64,000 nucleotides of DNA from Burkholderia sp. BCC0506 (GTDB lineage: Bacteria > Pseudomonadota > Gammaproteobacteria > Burkholderiales > Burkholderiaceae): positions 496,001-560,000 of the forward strand of contig NZ_CADFEN010000004.1 of assembly GCF_902833145.1 (NCBI RefSeq), written 5' to 3'. The stretch's first letter is position 1, and every line of letters begins with the position of its first letter. This document shows, piece by piece, positions 8,908 to 17,916 of this stretch. The notes beneath the pieces are model-generated. The model was not told where the DNA came from, ran no database searches, and saw only the letters and a list, made by a program, of their open reading frames with translations. The position numbers and the translations under genes are program-made.

Positions 8908-9143
8908 ATCGAGTCGACTCCCTGGAATGACTTCGCACACGCCAGCCGGCGCGCCCGAATCGCTGCATGCCGGCCAAGTTGTCCACCCGCGGTACCGCCG
9001 TCGAAGCGGCGGCGTGCCATGTTCGATTGGACCACTCGAACCCGCCACGTTTCAGTGCGTCAACAGACCTATACATCCCGTCCGCGCGGCGTATCTGACG
9101 TGCCGTCGACGATTCATCGCGCTTTCGATGAAGCGAATCGCGC

Positions 9144-9201
9144 AACGGTAGGCTCGCGAACCGAGCGCCGATCGACGACGCGTATCATGGCCGCCATGCG
9201 A
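9144..9201 (+). promoter_or_regulatory. Two-block promoter element, copy 1
   Basis: Block A, AACGGTAGGCTCGCGAAC (9144-9161), lies 21 bases before block B, GTATCATGGCCGCCATGCGA (9182-9201). The same blocks with the same 21-base gap occur at 22118-22175 before wzx. Block B contains a good -10 hexamer, TATCAT (9183-9188), but no -35 box fits. If TATCAT is the -10, block A centres near -42, where class II activators such as CRP/FNR proteins bind. The next gene starts at 9232. Confidence 0.6.
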
Positions 9202-9231
9202 CGCAACACTTCGCTCGTCCAGAATCCGTTC

Positions 9232-10281
9232 ATGACCAACCTGACCATCGCAATCTGCAACTACAACCACGGCGCGTACCTGCGCGACGCGATCGATTCG
9301 GCGCTCGCGCAAAGCGTGCACGGTGTACGCGTGCTGGTCGTCGACGACGGTTCCACCGACGATTCGCGCGACATCATTCGTTCGTACGGCGAGCGCGTGA
9401 CGGCGGTGTTCCAGGAGAATCAAGGTCAGGTCGCCGCATACAACCGCGCGCTCGAACATGTCACGACGCGCTACGTGATCCTGCTCGATGCCGACGACGT
9501 GCTCTACGCCGACGCCGCGGCCCGCGTGCTGGCCGCGTTCGCGTCCGGCGACTACGTGAAGGTGCATTTCCGGCTCGACGTGATCACGCGGGACGGTGCG
9601 ATCACCGGGGCCAGCGTGCCGCAGTCGGCCGTCGACACCGATTGCGGCCGCCTGTTACGCGCGGGCTGGCTGTACCCGTCGCCGCCCGCATCCGGCAACG
9701 CGTATCGGGTCGACGCGCTCAAGCGCATCTTTCCGGTGCCTGTCACCCCGGACAACCTGCACGGCGCGGATTTCTATGCGATCTACGGTATCGCGTTGCT
9801 CGGCGCCGTACACATGATCGATGCAACGCTCGGCGGCTATCGCGTCGATCAGCAGCCAGGGGCGCACACGTCCGCTGGCACACCGGCCCTCGCTCTCACC
9901 AATTCGGAAGACGCCGCGACGGGCGCACTGAAAGCCGAACGCCGGTGGGCGACGCTGCGCATGCTCGCCGCCACACGGCTGCGCGAAACATTGCCGATCG
10001 CGCCGCTCGACTTCGCGATCGAGAAGGCCCGCTTCGCAAGCACGCTTTATCACGCCCCACTCGTGCGGCGCTGGCGCTGGTTCCTGTGCGAATCGGGGCG
10101 CTACTGGCAAACCGTGCTGCGTAACCCGTTCTGGGGCCCCGCCAAGAAAACGGCCGTAGCCGGGCTGTCGCTCGCATGCCTGCTGCCGTCGGCCACGCTC
10201 AGCAACCGCGCGATTCGCTATATCGCCAATCCGCTCGCGCGCGTGCGGAATTCATCCGGCCATCACGCCGACGCGCGATAG
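9232..10281 (+). CDS. Family 2 glycosyltransferase (EPS assembly)
   Basis: A 349-residue GT-A enzyme opening LTIAICNYNHGAYLRDAIDS. It has the nucleotide-sugar binding VVDDGS (36-41) and the metal-binding DADD (86-89), then a donor/acceptor region and a C-terminal part with weakly hydrophobic helices (KTAVAGLSLACLLPSATL), suggesting loose membrane association. It should add one sugar to the lipid-linked repeat unit at the cytoplasmic face. I prefer ATG 9232 over ATG 9187 because 9187 overlaps the likely -10 region of the promoter element just upstream. No strong ribosome-binding site is seen. The sugar is unknown; GDP-mannose is plausible because manC is close by. Confidence 0.85.
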   Translation: MTNLTIAICNYNHGAYLRDAIDSALAQSVHGVRVLVVDDGSTDDSRDIIRSYGERVTAVFQENQGQVAAYNRALEHVTTRYVILLDADDVLYADAAARVLAAFASGDYVKVHFRLDVITRDGAITGASVPQSAVDTDCGRLLRAGWLYPSPPASGNAYRVDALKRIFPVPVTPDNLHGADFYAIYGIALLGAVHMIDATLGGYRVDQQPGAHTSAGTPALALTNSEDAATGALKAERRWATLRMLAATRLRETLPIAPLDFAIEKARFASTLYHAPLVRRWRWFLCESGRYWQTVLRNPFWGPAKKTAVAGLSLACLLPSATLSNRAIRYIANPLARVRNSSGHHADAR

Positions 10282-10720
10282 CATCGCCGAATCGCGCATT
10301 CGGTAAGCCATCGCACCCAGTGGGTCGCGCATGCGCTGCACAATGATCCGGACCAGTGGATTCACGCGCACTGACCGGACTTCTTCGTTGTCTCGTCCGC
10401 AGTCGTCGTAGTCGAACGCCGGTATCCGATGTCGGTGGAATCGAGCCGATACGTATGACGCGTCATCGATTTCCTCACGCTGCATCGCGTTCAGCGCCCT
10501 TCGGCAACGTCGACGCGATATGCCATCGGCGGAAACCATCCGGCTGCCTCGTCAGCGCAAACGAGCGAATGTGACAGCAGGATCCAATGGCCACGAACGC
10601 CATGCATTTATCAATCAGGAATGCATAGTTTCTCGAACTGGATATCGAGACCGCAAGATTCGCAGGCGACTCGTCGTCACGACGTGCGATGAATGTGCGG
10701 TCGAATCGCCGGACCCACAG
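10282..10720. other. Intergenic region between two glycosyltransferase genes
   Basis: About 440 bases without a convincing gene. The part 10560-10660 is A+T-rich for this genome and contains ATGCAT twice (10602-10607 and 10620-10625), which could be a spaced operator or part of a promoter for the next gene. A minus-strand frame of 95 codons (10252-10539) has a poor start and reads as a shadow. The length suggests a separate promoter for the following glycosyltransferase pair. Confidence 0.4.
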
Positions 10721-11869
10721 ATGACCCAACAAAAGATCGTTCATATCGCCGAAGCATTCGGTGGCGGCGTGCTTTCGATGCTGACCCATCTCGCCAACCA
10801 TGCCGCGGCGAACGGTGTCGACGTGACGGTTCTGCACTCGATCCGATCGGAAACCCCGACCGATTTTTCGACGCTGTTCCTGCCCGGCGTGAAGCTCGTG
10901 TACGTCGACATGGCGCGCGAGGTGAGCGTCAAGCAGGATCTGCGGAGCGTGCGTGCGCTGGTCCGGAACCTGCGCGACTGCAAGCCGACCGCGATTCATC
11001 TGCACTCGTCGAAGGCCGGCGTGCTGGGGCGAATCGCCGCCCGGATCGCGACCCCGAATGCGAAGGTCCTCTACTCGCCGCACGGACTCTCGTTCCTGCG
11101 TCGCGACGTGTCGCGCATGAAGCAGTACGCCTATCTGAGCTTCGAGCGCATCGCGGCGCACATCGGCGGAACCATCGTCGCGTGCTCGGGCAGCGAACTC
11201 GCCGAGATCAGGCGAAAGGTCCGGGCGAAATCGACGGTCCTCGTGGAAAACGGAGTCGATGTGGCGGAAATTCCACTGCGTCGAATGCGCGACGATCGCA
11301 AGGTCGTCATCGGGATGAGCGGTCGGGCGTCGTTCCAGAAGAACCATGAAGCATTCGTGCGCCTCGCCGACATGCTGCACGAGGAGGACGTCGAGTTTCT
11401 CTGGATCGGCGGCGACGCCGCCGAGATTCCGGATCCCGGCCAGCGCCGGGCCGTCGTCTGCAGCGGCTGGATACCCCGCGCACGTGCGCTCGCGCTGACG
11501 TCGGAACTGGACATCTACGTTCAGACTTCCCGCTGGGAAGGGATGCCGGTCGCATTGATCGAAGCGCAGGTCGCCGGCATACCGGCCGTGGTGACGGACG
11601 TCGTGGGCAATCGCGACGTGGTGATTCACGGCGTGACCGGCTACGTCGCATCGAACGCCGCCGAGATGGCTGCATATCTGACAACGCTCCGCGACGACCG
11701 GCAGCTTCGCGAGCAAATGGGCGCGGCAGCCCGAAAACGGGCGATTCAGCGGTTTTCGATGCATGCGATTTTCCGGCAGTGGAATGCCCTATACGGACTC
11801 GATACCCACGAGCCGCGTGTCGACACGCGCGACTTCAAGCCGGTTGCACCGGATCACGTCAAAGCCTGA
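10721..11869 (+). CDS. Family 4 glycosyltransferase (GT-B)
   Basis: A 382-residue GT-B enzyme. The N-terminal Rossmann half opens KIVHIAEAFGGGVLSMLTHL, a typical acceptor-side glycine-rich loop. The C-terminal half has the GT4 motif E-x7-E at Glu273 and Glu281 (RWEGMPVALIEAQ), which binds the nucleotide of the sugar donor. IHLHSSKAGVLGRIAAR at about 92-108 is common in WecF/RfaB-like transferases. It should add a sugar to the growing repeat unit with retention of configuration. The ATG at 10721 starts the conserved domain; upstream in-frame codons give an unrelated Arg-rich leader. It is followed 27 bases later by another GT4 gene and is probably co-transcribed with it. Confidence 0.87.
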   Translation: MTQQKIVHIAEAFGGGVLSMLTHLANHAAANGVDVTVLHSIRSETPTDFSTLFLPGVKLVYVDMAREVSVKQDLRSVRALVRNLRDCKPTAIHLHSSKAGVLGRIAARIATPNAKVLYSPHGLSFLRRDVSRMKQYAYLSFERIAAHIGGTIVACSGSELAEIRRKVRAKSTVLVENGVDVAEIPLRRMRDDRKVVIGMSGRASFQKNHEAFVRLADMLHEEDVEFLWIGGDAAEIPDPGQRRAVVCSGWIPRARALALTSELDIYVQTSRWEGMPVALIEAQVAGIPAVVTDVVGNRDVVIHGVTGYVASNAAEMAAYLTTLRDDRQLREQMGAAARKRAIQRFSMHAIFRQWNALYGLDTHEPRVDTRDFKPVAPDHVKA

Positions 11870-11896
11870 TTCCGATTTCGATATCTTCTTGTCGAC

Positions 11897-12976
11897 ATGA
11901 TCACTTTCAATAAACCGAAGCAACTCGTATACAACGGCCGCTTTACCACGCAGAAGACGACCGGCGTGCAGCGCGTCGCACGCGAGCTGATCGCCGCACT
12001 GATCAAGTTTCAGCCGCAGGATCCGGTCACCGTGCTGGTGCCTCCGCAGCCCGGCGTCGAGGTAAGCGGAGCGCGGACGGTCAAGGTCGGCTTTTACAAG
12101 GGCGTCGTGTGGGAACAACTGGTGCTGCCGTTGTTCGCGCGCCGAGGCCGCATCGTCAACCTCAGCAATTCGGCATCCATTTTCATCGGCAACCAGATCA
12201 TCTACATGCACGATGCGGCGGTGTTCGACACGCCCGCACATTTCTCACGGCCGTTTCGCGTGTGGTACCGGATCATGTTCTGGATCCTGGCGCGAACCTC
12301 CGTTTGCGTGTTGACCAACTCCTATTTCTCACGGGATCGCCTCGCGCATCACTGCGGGGTGGCCGCGGAGAAGATCAGCGTCGTGCCGCTCGGCGCGGAT
12401 CATCTCGATGCCCTTGAAGCGGACACGAGCGTGCTCGACAAGCATGCGCTGACGCCGAACCGGTTCGTGCTCGCGGTCAGCAGCATGAATCCGACCAAGA
12501 ACTTCGGCCGGCTGATCGCGGCTTTCCGGCAGATCGACGATCCGTCGGTCGATCTCGTCATCGTCGGCATGCAGAACACCACTGTGTTCGGCAAGCAGGA
12601 TCATCCCTCGGCCGCCGAACCGAACATCAAGTACGTCGGCTACATCAGCGACGAGCAATTGAAGGCGCTGTACCAGAACGCCGCGTGCTTCCTTTATCCG
12701 TCGATCTACGAAGGCTTCGGGATACCGCCCCTCGAAGCGATGCGCTACGGCTGCCCGGTCGTCGTCGGCCGATCCGCGGCGCTGCCGGAAGTTTGCGCCG
12801 ATGCGGCGCTGTACTGCGATCCGTATTCGCAGGACGACATCGCGCAGAAATTGCGAACCGTGCTCGATTCCGCCGAGCTCAGGACAGAACTCAAGCGCAA
12901 AGGCAGCCTGCACGCGGAGAAGTATCGCTGGAGCAGAAGCGCCGAGATGATGAACGAGATATTCGAGGGGCTGTAG
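11897..12976 (+). CDS. Family 4 glycosyltransferase, mannosyltransferase-like
   Basis: A 359-residue GT-B enzyme. The start region (VYNGRFTTQKTTGVQRVARE) carries the TGVQR segment seen in many bacterial mannosyltransferases. SMNPTKNFGRLIAAF marks the opening of the C-terminal donor domain. The E-x7-E pair is Glu272 and Glu280 in YEGFGIPPLEAMRYGCPVV, and this exact style is frequent in GDP-mannose-dependent enzymes. With manC in the same locus, mannose transfer is a reasonable inference but not proven. It sits 27 bases after the previous glycosyltransferase and 129 bases before the acyltransferase gene, all on the plus strand. Confidence 0.88.
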   Translation: MITFNKPKQLVYNGRFTTQKTTGVQRVARELIAALIKFQPQDPVTVLVPPQPGVEVSGARTVKVGFYKGVVWEQLVLPLFARRGRIVNLSNSASIFIGNQIIYMHDAAVFDTPAHFSRPFRVWYRIMFWILARTSVCVLTNSYFSRDRLAHHCGVAAEKISVVPLGADHLDALEADTSVLDKHALTPNRFVLAVSSMNPTKNFGRLIAAFRQIDDPSVDLVIVGMQNTTVFGKQDHPSAAEPNIKYVGYISDEQLKALYQNAACFLYPSIYEGFGIPPLEAMRYGCPVVVGRSAALPEVCADAALYCDPYSQDDIAQKLRTVLDSAELRTELKRKGSLHAEKYRWSRSAEMMNEIFEGL

Positions 12977-13105
12977 GGCACCGTCGCGTTGCATGACGAC
13001 CAACTGTCCCCCACCGCACTGTCCTGCGCGTCGGCCCTCCCTACAGTGAACGACTATCCGATATCCCGGCGGTGCGGAACCTGACGGGCCGGCCGCCCCT
13101 TCATC

Positions 13106-14158
13106 ATGACTGCACGCGAAACCACCCTCGATGTCGCCCGCGGCGCGGGAATCATTCTCGTCGTATACGGGCATGTGCTGCGCGGTGCCGTTTCCGCCGA
13201 CCTCGTGCCGGCAGGCGCGGCCGACACGGCATTCGCGTGGAACGACTACGTGATCTATACGTTCCACATGCCGTTGTTCTTCTTCCTGTCCGGCCTGCAC
13301 GTGTGCAGCTCGCTGCGCCGCACGCCGGACGGTTTCCTGTGGTCGAAGGTCAGGACGATCGTTTATCCATACCTGCTGTGGTCGATCGCGCAGGGTGCCG
13401 TGCAGATTGCAATGGCGTCGCACGGCACCAATCATCCGTTCATGCTGAACGATCTGCTGGCGATCGGCTGGCGACCGTTCGCGCAGTTCTGGTTCCTGTA
13501 TGCGCTGATGCTCTGCATGCTGGGCATCCGGGCATTCGCGGCGGCCGTGCCGGACGTGACGCGTGCACCCATGCCACCGCGGGCGCGCGGCTGGCTCGCC
13601 GCCTGCGCGGTGCTCGGGCTGGTGCTCGGCGCGTCGACGCAGTGGGGCATCCTGTCGATCACGCTGATGAACGCGCCGTTCTTCGTGGCGGGTGTCCTTG
13701 CGTCGCAGGCATTGCCCCGCTGGCTCGCGCGCAACAGCGGGCCGGCCGCATGCGCCGCAACGGCAACGGCGTTCGTCGCCGCGGTCGTATTCGCTCACGG
13801 CTTCGGTAGCGCGGCGAGCATCTGGGCACTTCCCGCCGCGTTCGCGGGCATCGCGCTGGCGCTGCAACTCGCGCATCGGTATGCGTCGCAGCCGGCACGC
13901 GCGGCATGGCTGGCCGCGATCGGTCGCGCATCGATGCCGATCTACCTGACCCACATCTTTGCGATGGCAGCCGTACGGATCGTGCTGATGCGCGCCGGCA
14001 TCACCAGTCTCGCGGTACACCTCGGGCTCGGCACGCTGGCCGGTGTCGCGATCCCGATCGCCGTCTATCTGGTCGCATTGCGGACAGGGTTCGCGCCAGT
14101 TGCCGGCTTCCCGTCGTGGCCAGGACGCGACACGGCGGTACGCACGCATACCGCTTGA
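13106..14158 (+). CDS. Membrane acyltransferase family 3 (EPS acetylation)
   Basis: A 350-residue, roughly ten-helix membrane protein of the acyltransferase-3 family. Its first part, LDVARGAGIILVVYGHVLRG, carries the conserved His23 needed for acyl transfer. FHMPLFFFLSGLH is the second family hallmark, and AAIGRASMPIYLTHI near the end is the usual last motif. These proteins O-acetylate polysaccharide repeat units at the inner membrane. It faces the polymerase gene tail to tail with a 103-base gap. I expect it to decorate the EPS made by the flanking genes. No other acylation gene is present in the window. Confidence 0.88.
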   Translation: MTARETTLDVARGAGIILVVYGHVLRGAVSADLVPAGAADTAFAWNDYVIYTFHMPLFFFLSGLHVCSSLRRTPDGFLWSKVRTIVYPYLLWSIAQGAVQIAMASHGTNHPFMLNDLLAIGWRPFAQFWFLYALMLCMLGIRAFAAAVPDVTRAPMPPRARGWLAACAVLGLVLGASTQWGILSITLMNAPFFVAGVLASQALPRWLARNSGPAACAATATAFVAAVVFAHGFGSAASIWALPAAFAGIALALQLAHRYASQPARAAWLAAIGRASMPIYLTHIFAMAAVRIVLMRAGITSLAVHLGLGTLAGVAIPIAVYLVALRTGFAPVAGFPSWPGRDTAVRTHTA

Positions 14159-14261
14159 GCGCCGGATCGTCCGGAAGTCCGGAAGTCCTGCGCGTTCCCA
14201 TGCCGGTGCGCTGCCGTCCCGCTCGTGCGTTTCCGCGGTGCGCGGCGGCGTGCGTCCCGCG

Positions 14262-15587
14262 TCAGGACGCGGCATGCCTGGCGGTAGGCGCAACGCTCGC
14301 CGGCCGGCTACCGAACCAACGGAACACGATGATCGGCAGCACGATCGGCAGGAAATTGCGTCCGCTGAACAGATTCGGGGTACGCATGATTTCCATCAAC
14401 GACACGTAGAGCACCGCGTGCGCGCAGCACCAGAACCCGTTGCCGCTGCGCCAGCCCGCGTAGCTGCGCCCAACCAGCCAGCCGAGCGCGGCCGCATCGA
14501 GCAGTCCGAACCAGCCCCACTCGTAGAAGTGGACGAAGATCCCGGACGGATTGTTGAATTCCGGGTCTGCGTAGCTGTTCAGAAACAGGTTGAAGCTGTC
14601 GCTTGAATCGAACCACGGCTGGAACGTCGCGCCGATCACCGGGAAGCGCATCAGCCAGTCGAACGTGAACATCGGATGGCCCTGCCCCCAGCCGAGCACG
14701 GCAAGCATCCCGGCACCGTTGTTCAGTGACGTCGAATAGTACAGGCCGAGCCGTTCGAGCGCGAAGTCGAAGATGTTGTCGTAGATATTGACGTAATAGG
14801 CTTCCCATGACCGGTTGTACTCGTTCGCGATAAACAGCGCGAACAACAGCGGGATCGCCGCGTACGGCCCGAGCGTCAGTAGCCGCGAATACCGGCCGTG
14901 CAGCCGGAACCGCACGACCATCAGCGCGAGCGGCATCACCATCTCGATCAACGCGAGGCGCTCCGCGAAGAGGAAGCTGCGCAGCAGCGTCAGCACCGCG
15001 AGCACGGCCATGTAGATCTTGTAGCGGTTCAGGCCTTTCACCGGCGTTCGGAACACGTAGAAATAGAGTGCGACGAACGGCGACGTCGCCTGCGTGAACG
15101 AACTCAACCCGGTGACGCGACCGATCTGCTGGAGCATGTCGTATGCGGTAGCCTGGCCATGCAGGAACTCCAGCAGCAGCGCCGGACGCGCGATGATCCC
15201 GCTCATCATCACGAGATTGCCGAACAGCGCGAGTGCGAACAGGAAATCGAGCACGCGCGGCGGCATCTCGACGGGCGTTTCCGGCGGCCCGCGCCGCGTG
15301 CGCGCTTCGGTCGTCGCGAGCCACGCCGTCGCCGCCACCACCATCAGGAACACCGCGCCGGCAAATGCGTAGTAACCGTCGAAATAAATCCGCGCAATCG
15401 ACTTCTGGTCGCCCAGCAGGCTGAGCGACAGCAATCCATACAACGGCAGGATGAACGTCAGCACGAGCCGTGCCGGATCTTCCCACCAGTAGCCCGCATA
15501 ACCGCCCGCGACACGGCGCACGCGTGCCATCCTGCGCACCGCCGGCGCGCTCGGTCGCGGCCCGGCGCCGCCCGTTCGCCGGTTCAT
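14262..15587 (-). CDS. Wzy-like polysaccharide polymerase
   Basis: A 441-residue membrane protein with about ten to twelve hydrophobic helices (for example LVLTFILPLYGLLSLSLL and FLFALALFGNLVMMSGII). A large hydrophilic loop at about 295-370 holds GWGQGHPMFTFDWLMRFPVIG and NPSGIFVHFYEWGWFG. This loop and the low motif content are typical of Wzy polymerases, which join repeat units on the periplasmic side. Its start overlaps the end of the wzc-like gene in ATGA, so the two are coupled, which supports a role in chain assembly with the kinase. The assignment rests on topology and context; Wzy proteins share little sequence. Confidence 0.8.
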   Translation of the reverse strand: MNRRTGGAGPRPSAPAVRRMARVRRVAGGYAGYWWEDPARLVLTFILPLYGLLSLSLLGDQKSIARIYFDGYYAFAGAVFLMVVAATAWLATTEARTRRGPPETPVEMPPRVLDFLFALALFGNLVMMSGIIARPALLLEFLHGQATAYDMLQQIGRVTGLSSFTQATSPFVALYFYVFRTPVKGLNRYKIYMAVLAVLTLLRSFLFAERLALIEMVMPLALMVVRFRLHGRYSRLLTLGPYAAIPLLFALFIANEYNRSWEAYYVNIYDNIFDFALERLGLYYSTSLNNGAGMLAVLGWGQGHPMFTFDWLMRFPVIGATFQPWFDSSDSFNLFLNSYADPEFNNPSGIFVHFYEWGWFGLLDAAALGWLVGRSYAGWRSGNGFWCCAHAVLYVSLMEIMRTPNLFSGRNFLPIVLPIIVFRWFGSRPASVAPTARHAAS

Positions 15588-17857
15588 GACGCGCGTTCCA
15601 CGCTTTGCCGCTGCACCATCGCTCCGGCGTATCCGGACGTGGCCTGATGCGTATTCGCACCGGTGTAGCCGTAGTCGTACCGTCCCGGCGCACCCTTGTA
15701 GTCGTTCAGGATCACGCCGCGCACATCGATATGCGCGTGCTCGAGCCGTCGCGCGCTTTCGTCGAGCTCCGTCAGCGTCGTCACGCCGCTACGCGCGACG
15801 AGGAACACCGTACCCGCCAGACGCCCCAGCACCAGCGCATCGGCGACCGGCAGCAACGGCGGGCCGTCGAGCACGACCATGTCGTAGCGCGACGCGAGCT
15901 GCCCGATCAATTCGGCGAGCGCGGGCTGAAGCAGCAGTTCGCCCGGGTCGGGAACGACGCTGCCCATCGCGATGAAATCAAGGCCCGGCGCGACGCCGCG
16001 CTTGATTGCCTCGTCGAGCGCGTGGGTGCCCGCGACCACGTCGGACAGCCCCGGCGCGCGGCTATAGCGGAACCGGTCGTGCAGCGAACCCTTGCGCAGA
16101 TCGGCGTCGATCAGCAGAACCCGCCGCTTCGCGGCACCCACGAGCGCTGCGATATTCGCGGCGACGAACGACTTGCCGACGCCCGTCGTCGGCCCGGAGA
16201 TCAGCACGACCGGATTCGGTGCGGCCGGCATCGACAATTGCAGCGACGCGCGCAACCCGCGCAGGCTTTCGAGCGCGGCGTCCTGCGCGTCGACCGGCGC
16301 GATCGACGTGCGCGGACCGGGCCGGCCGGCCTTCGGCCGCAGTTCCGCCGCCGCCGCGATCGCGCTGTGCGGAACGGTCGCGAATACCGGCAGTCCCGTC
16401 GCCCATTCGATTTCTTCCGCGTCGCCGATCGTGCCGGTGACACGCTGCCGGGCAATCACGACCGCCGCGCCAGCCAGCAGGCCCACCATCATGAGACCGA
16501 CCACCGCAACCCCGCGATGCGGACCGATCGGCTGCTCGGCGATCTTCGCCGTATCGACGATCCGCACGGTGCCGGTCTTGCTGGCACGCGCGAGAACCAT
16601 CTGCTGGCGCGTATTGAGCAGGTTCGTGTACAGCGCAGTGTCGACGGCCACGTCGCGCTGCAGTTGCAGGACGCCCTGCTCCACGGTCGGCAACTGCTGG
16701 ATCTGCTTGCGCGTCGTGGCGAGCGAACGCTGCGCATCGGCGAGCTGCGCATCGACGGCCGCGACGGCCGGATGCTTCGGCATGAAGCGCGTCATCAGTT
16801 CCTCGCGCCGCTGCTGCAGCGTCTGCACGCGCGTCTCGATGTCGACCGCCTGTTGACGCAATGCCAGTGCTTCATCGCTCGTATTGACCGTCCCGTGCGA
16901 TGCACGGAACGCGTTGAAGCGGTTTTCCGCCGCCTCCAGTTGGGCCTTCAGCTGCGGCAACTGGCCGTCCATGTACTGGATCAGCTTGTCGGCCGCCTCG
17001 GACTTGCGTTGCGTGTTCTGCGCCAGATACGCGTCGCCGATCGCGTTCAGCACGCGACTGTCCTGCACGGGATCGGTACCGTCGAGCGTCACGCCGACCA
17101 TGTTCGACTGCTTGCCGCGCTCCGAGATCAGCGCGTGCTTCTGCAGCCACGTGGATGCCTCCTCGTCGCTGTAACGCGTCAGGTCGAAGCGTGCGCCGGG
17201 TTTGCCGGCCACGCCGCGCACGAATACGTCGATCGGCCCCTCGGGCGTCTCGACGTGCAACGGCTGGCCGATACGGCCCTGCCACGTCGGCCCTTTGCGG
17301 CCGAAGATGCCGGTGCGCTGCAGCGTATAGGCGCCGTCATCGCCGACGGTCAACGCGAAGCGCTTGCCAAGCAGTCGCTTCGGCACATCGAAGGTCGGCA
17401 CGTCGATGCGCTCGGTGCCGTACACGTATCCGCCCGGCAACGGCGACGACAATCCGTCGGCGGCATTCACGAACCGCCAGCCGATCAGCGGCAGGTAATG
17501 CGGTCGGGCGTCGAGCGCGAGGTTGGTGCTGTCGATCGCGCGATCGAGCACCGCGCGGGATTTCAGCACCTCGATCTCCGTCGACGCATCCGTCTTCAGA
17601 TCGAACACCGACGATGGATCGCCAGGCGGCGACGTCTGCTTCGTGTCGGTCTGGCTTTGCTCGACCTGGAACAGGATGTCCGAGCGATAAACGGGGGCCG
17701 CGCACAGCGCATACAGGCCGCCGGCAACCGCGCCCGCGAGCGCCGTGCAAAGGATCAGGCGTCGGCCGCCGTACAGCATGCTCCAGTAGCGGCGCACCGG
17801 ATAGGACGGCCGCAGGATGCGCCCGCTGTGCGAGTCAGGCAGGGTCGAAGTATTCAT
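15584..17857 (-). CDS. Wzc/BceF-like polysaccharide co-polymerase and tyrosine autokinase
   Basis: A 757-residue inner-membrane protein. An N-terminal Wzz domain has a first membrane helix at about 30-55, a long periplasmic coiled region up to 430 and a second helix at about 455-475. A cytoplasmic BY-kinase domain follows: Walker A SGPTTGVGKS (about 554-563), Walker A' VLLIDADLRKGS and Walker B MVVLDGPPLLP. The C-terminus has a tyrosine cluster (YDYGYTGANTHQATSGY) used for autophosphorylation. It sets chain length and works with the Wza pore. Unlike many such loci, no low-molecular-weight phosphatase (Wzb) gene lies next to it or anywhere in the window. Stop and start overlap with the polymerase gene. 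Confidence 0.93.
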   Translation of the reverse strand: MNTSTLPDSHSGRILRPSYPVRRYWSMLYGGRRLILCTALAGAVAGGLYALCAAPVYRSDILFQVEQSQTDTKQTSPPGDPSSVFDLKTDASTEIEVLKSRAVLDRAIDSTNLALDARPHYLPLIGWRFVNAADGLSSPLPGGYVYGTERIDVPTFDVPKRLLGKRFALTVGDDGAYTLQRTGIFGRKGPTWQGRIGQPLHVETPEGPIDVFVRGVAGKPGARFDLTRYSDEEASTWLQKHALISERGKQSNMVGVTLDGTDPVQDSRVLNAIGDAYLAQNTQRKSEAADKLIQYMDGQLPQLKAQLEAAENRFNAFRASHGTVNTSDEALALRQQAVDIETRVQTLQQRREELMTRFMPKHPAVAAVDAQLADAQRSLATTRKQIQQLPTVEQGVLQLQRDVAVDTALYTNLLNTRQQMVLARASKTGTVRIVDTAKIAEQPIGPHRGVAVVGLMMVGLLAGAAVVIARQRVTGTIGDAEEIEWATGLPVFATVPHSAIAAAAELRPKAGRPGPRTSIAPVDAQDAALESLRGLRASLQLSMPAAPNPVVLISGPTTGVGKSFVAANIAALVGAAKRRVLLIDADLRKGSLHDRFRYSRAPGLSDVVAGTHALDEAIKRGVAPGLDFIAMGSVVPDPGELLLQPALAELIGQLASRYDMVVLDGPPLLPVADALVLGRLAGTVFLVARSGVTTLTELDESARRLEHAHIDVRGVILNDYKGAPGRYDYGYTGANTHQATSGYAGAMVQRQSVERAS

Positions 17858-17916
17858 ACAGCATCAGTCCCGTATGGCGCGACGCACCGTCGCGGTCACG
17901 AAATCCGCCGCGAGCA

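Noticed and set aside
9005-9019. Perfect TGGCACG (-24 half of a sigma-54 promoter) on the minus strand before the beta-helix gene
   Set aside because: The required GC falls nine, not ten, bases away, so the -12 half does not fit.
10252-10539. 95-codon minus-strand frame between glycosyltransferases
   Set aside because: Overlaps the end of a sure gene, no start signal, composition of a shadow frame.
12974-12996. GGCAC...TTGCA pair resembling a sigma-54 promoter before the acyltransferase gene
   Set aside because: The spacing is two bases too long, and RpoN spacing is strict.
14257-14272. CCGCGTC-AG-GACGCGG palindrome at the wzy stop
   Set aside because: A two-base loop cannot close properly and the arm covers the stop codon; not a credible terminator.
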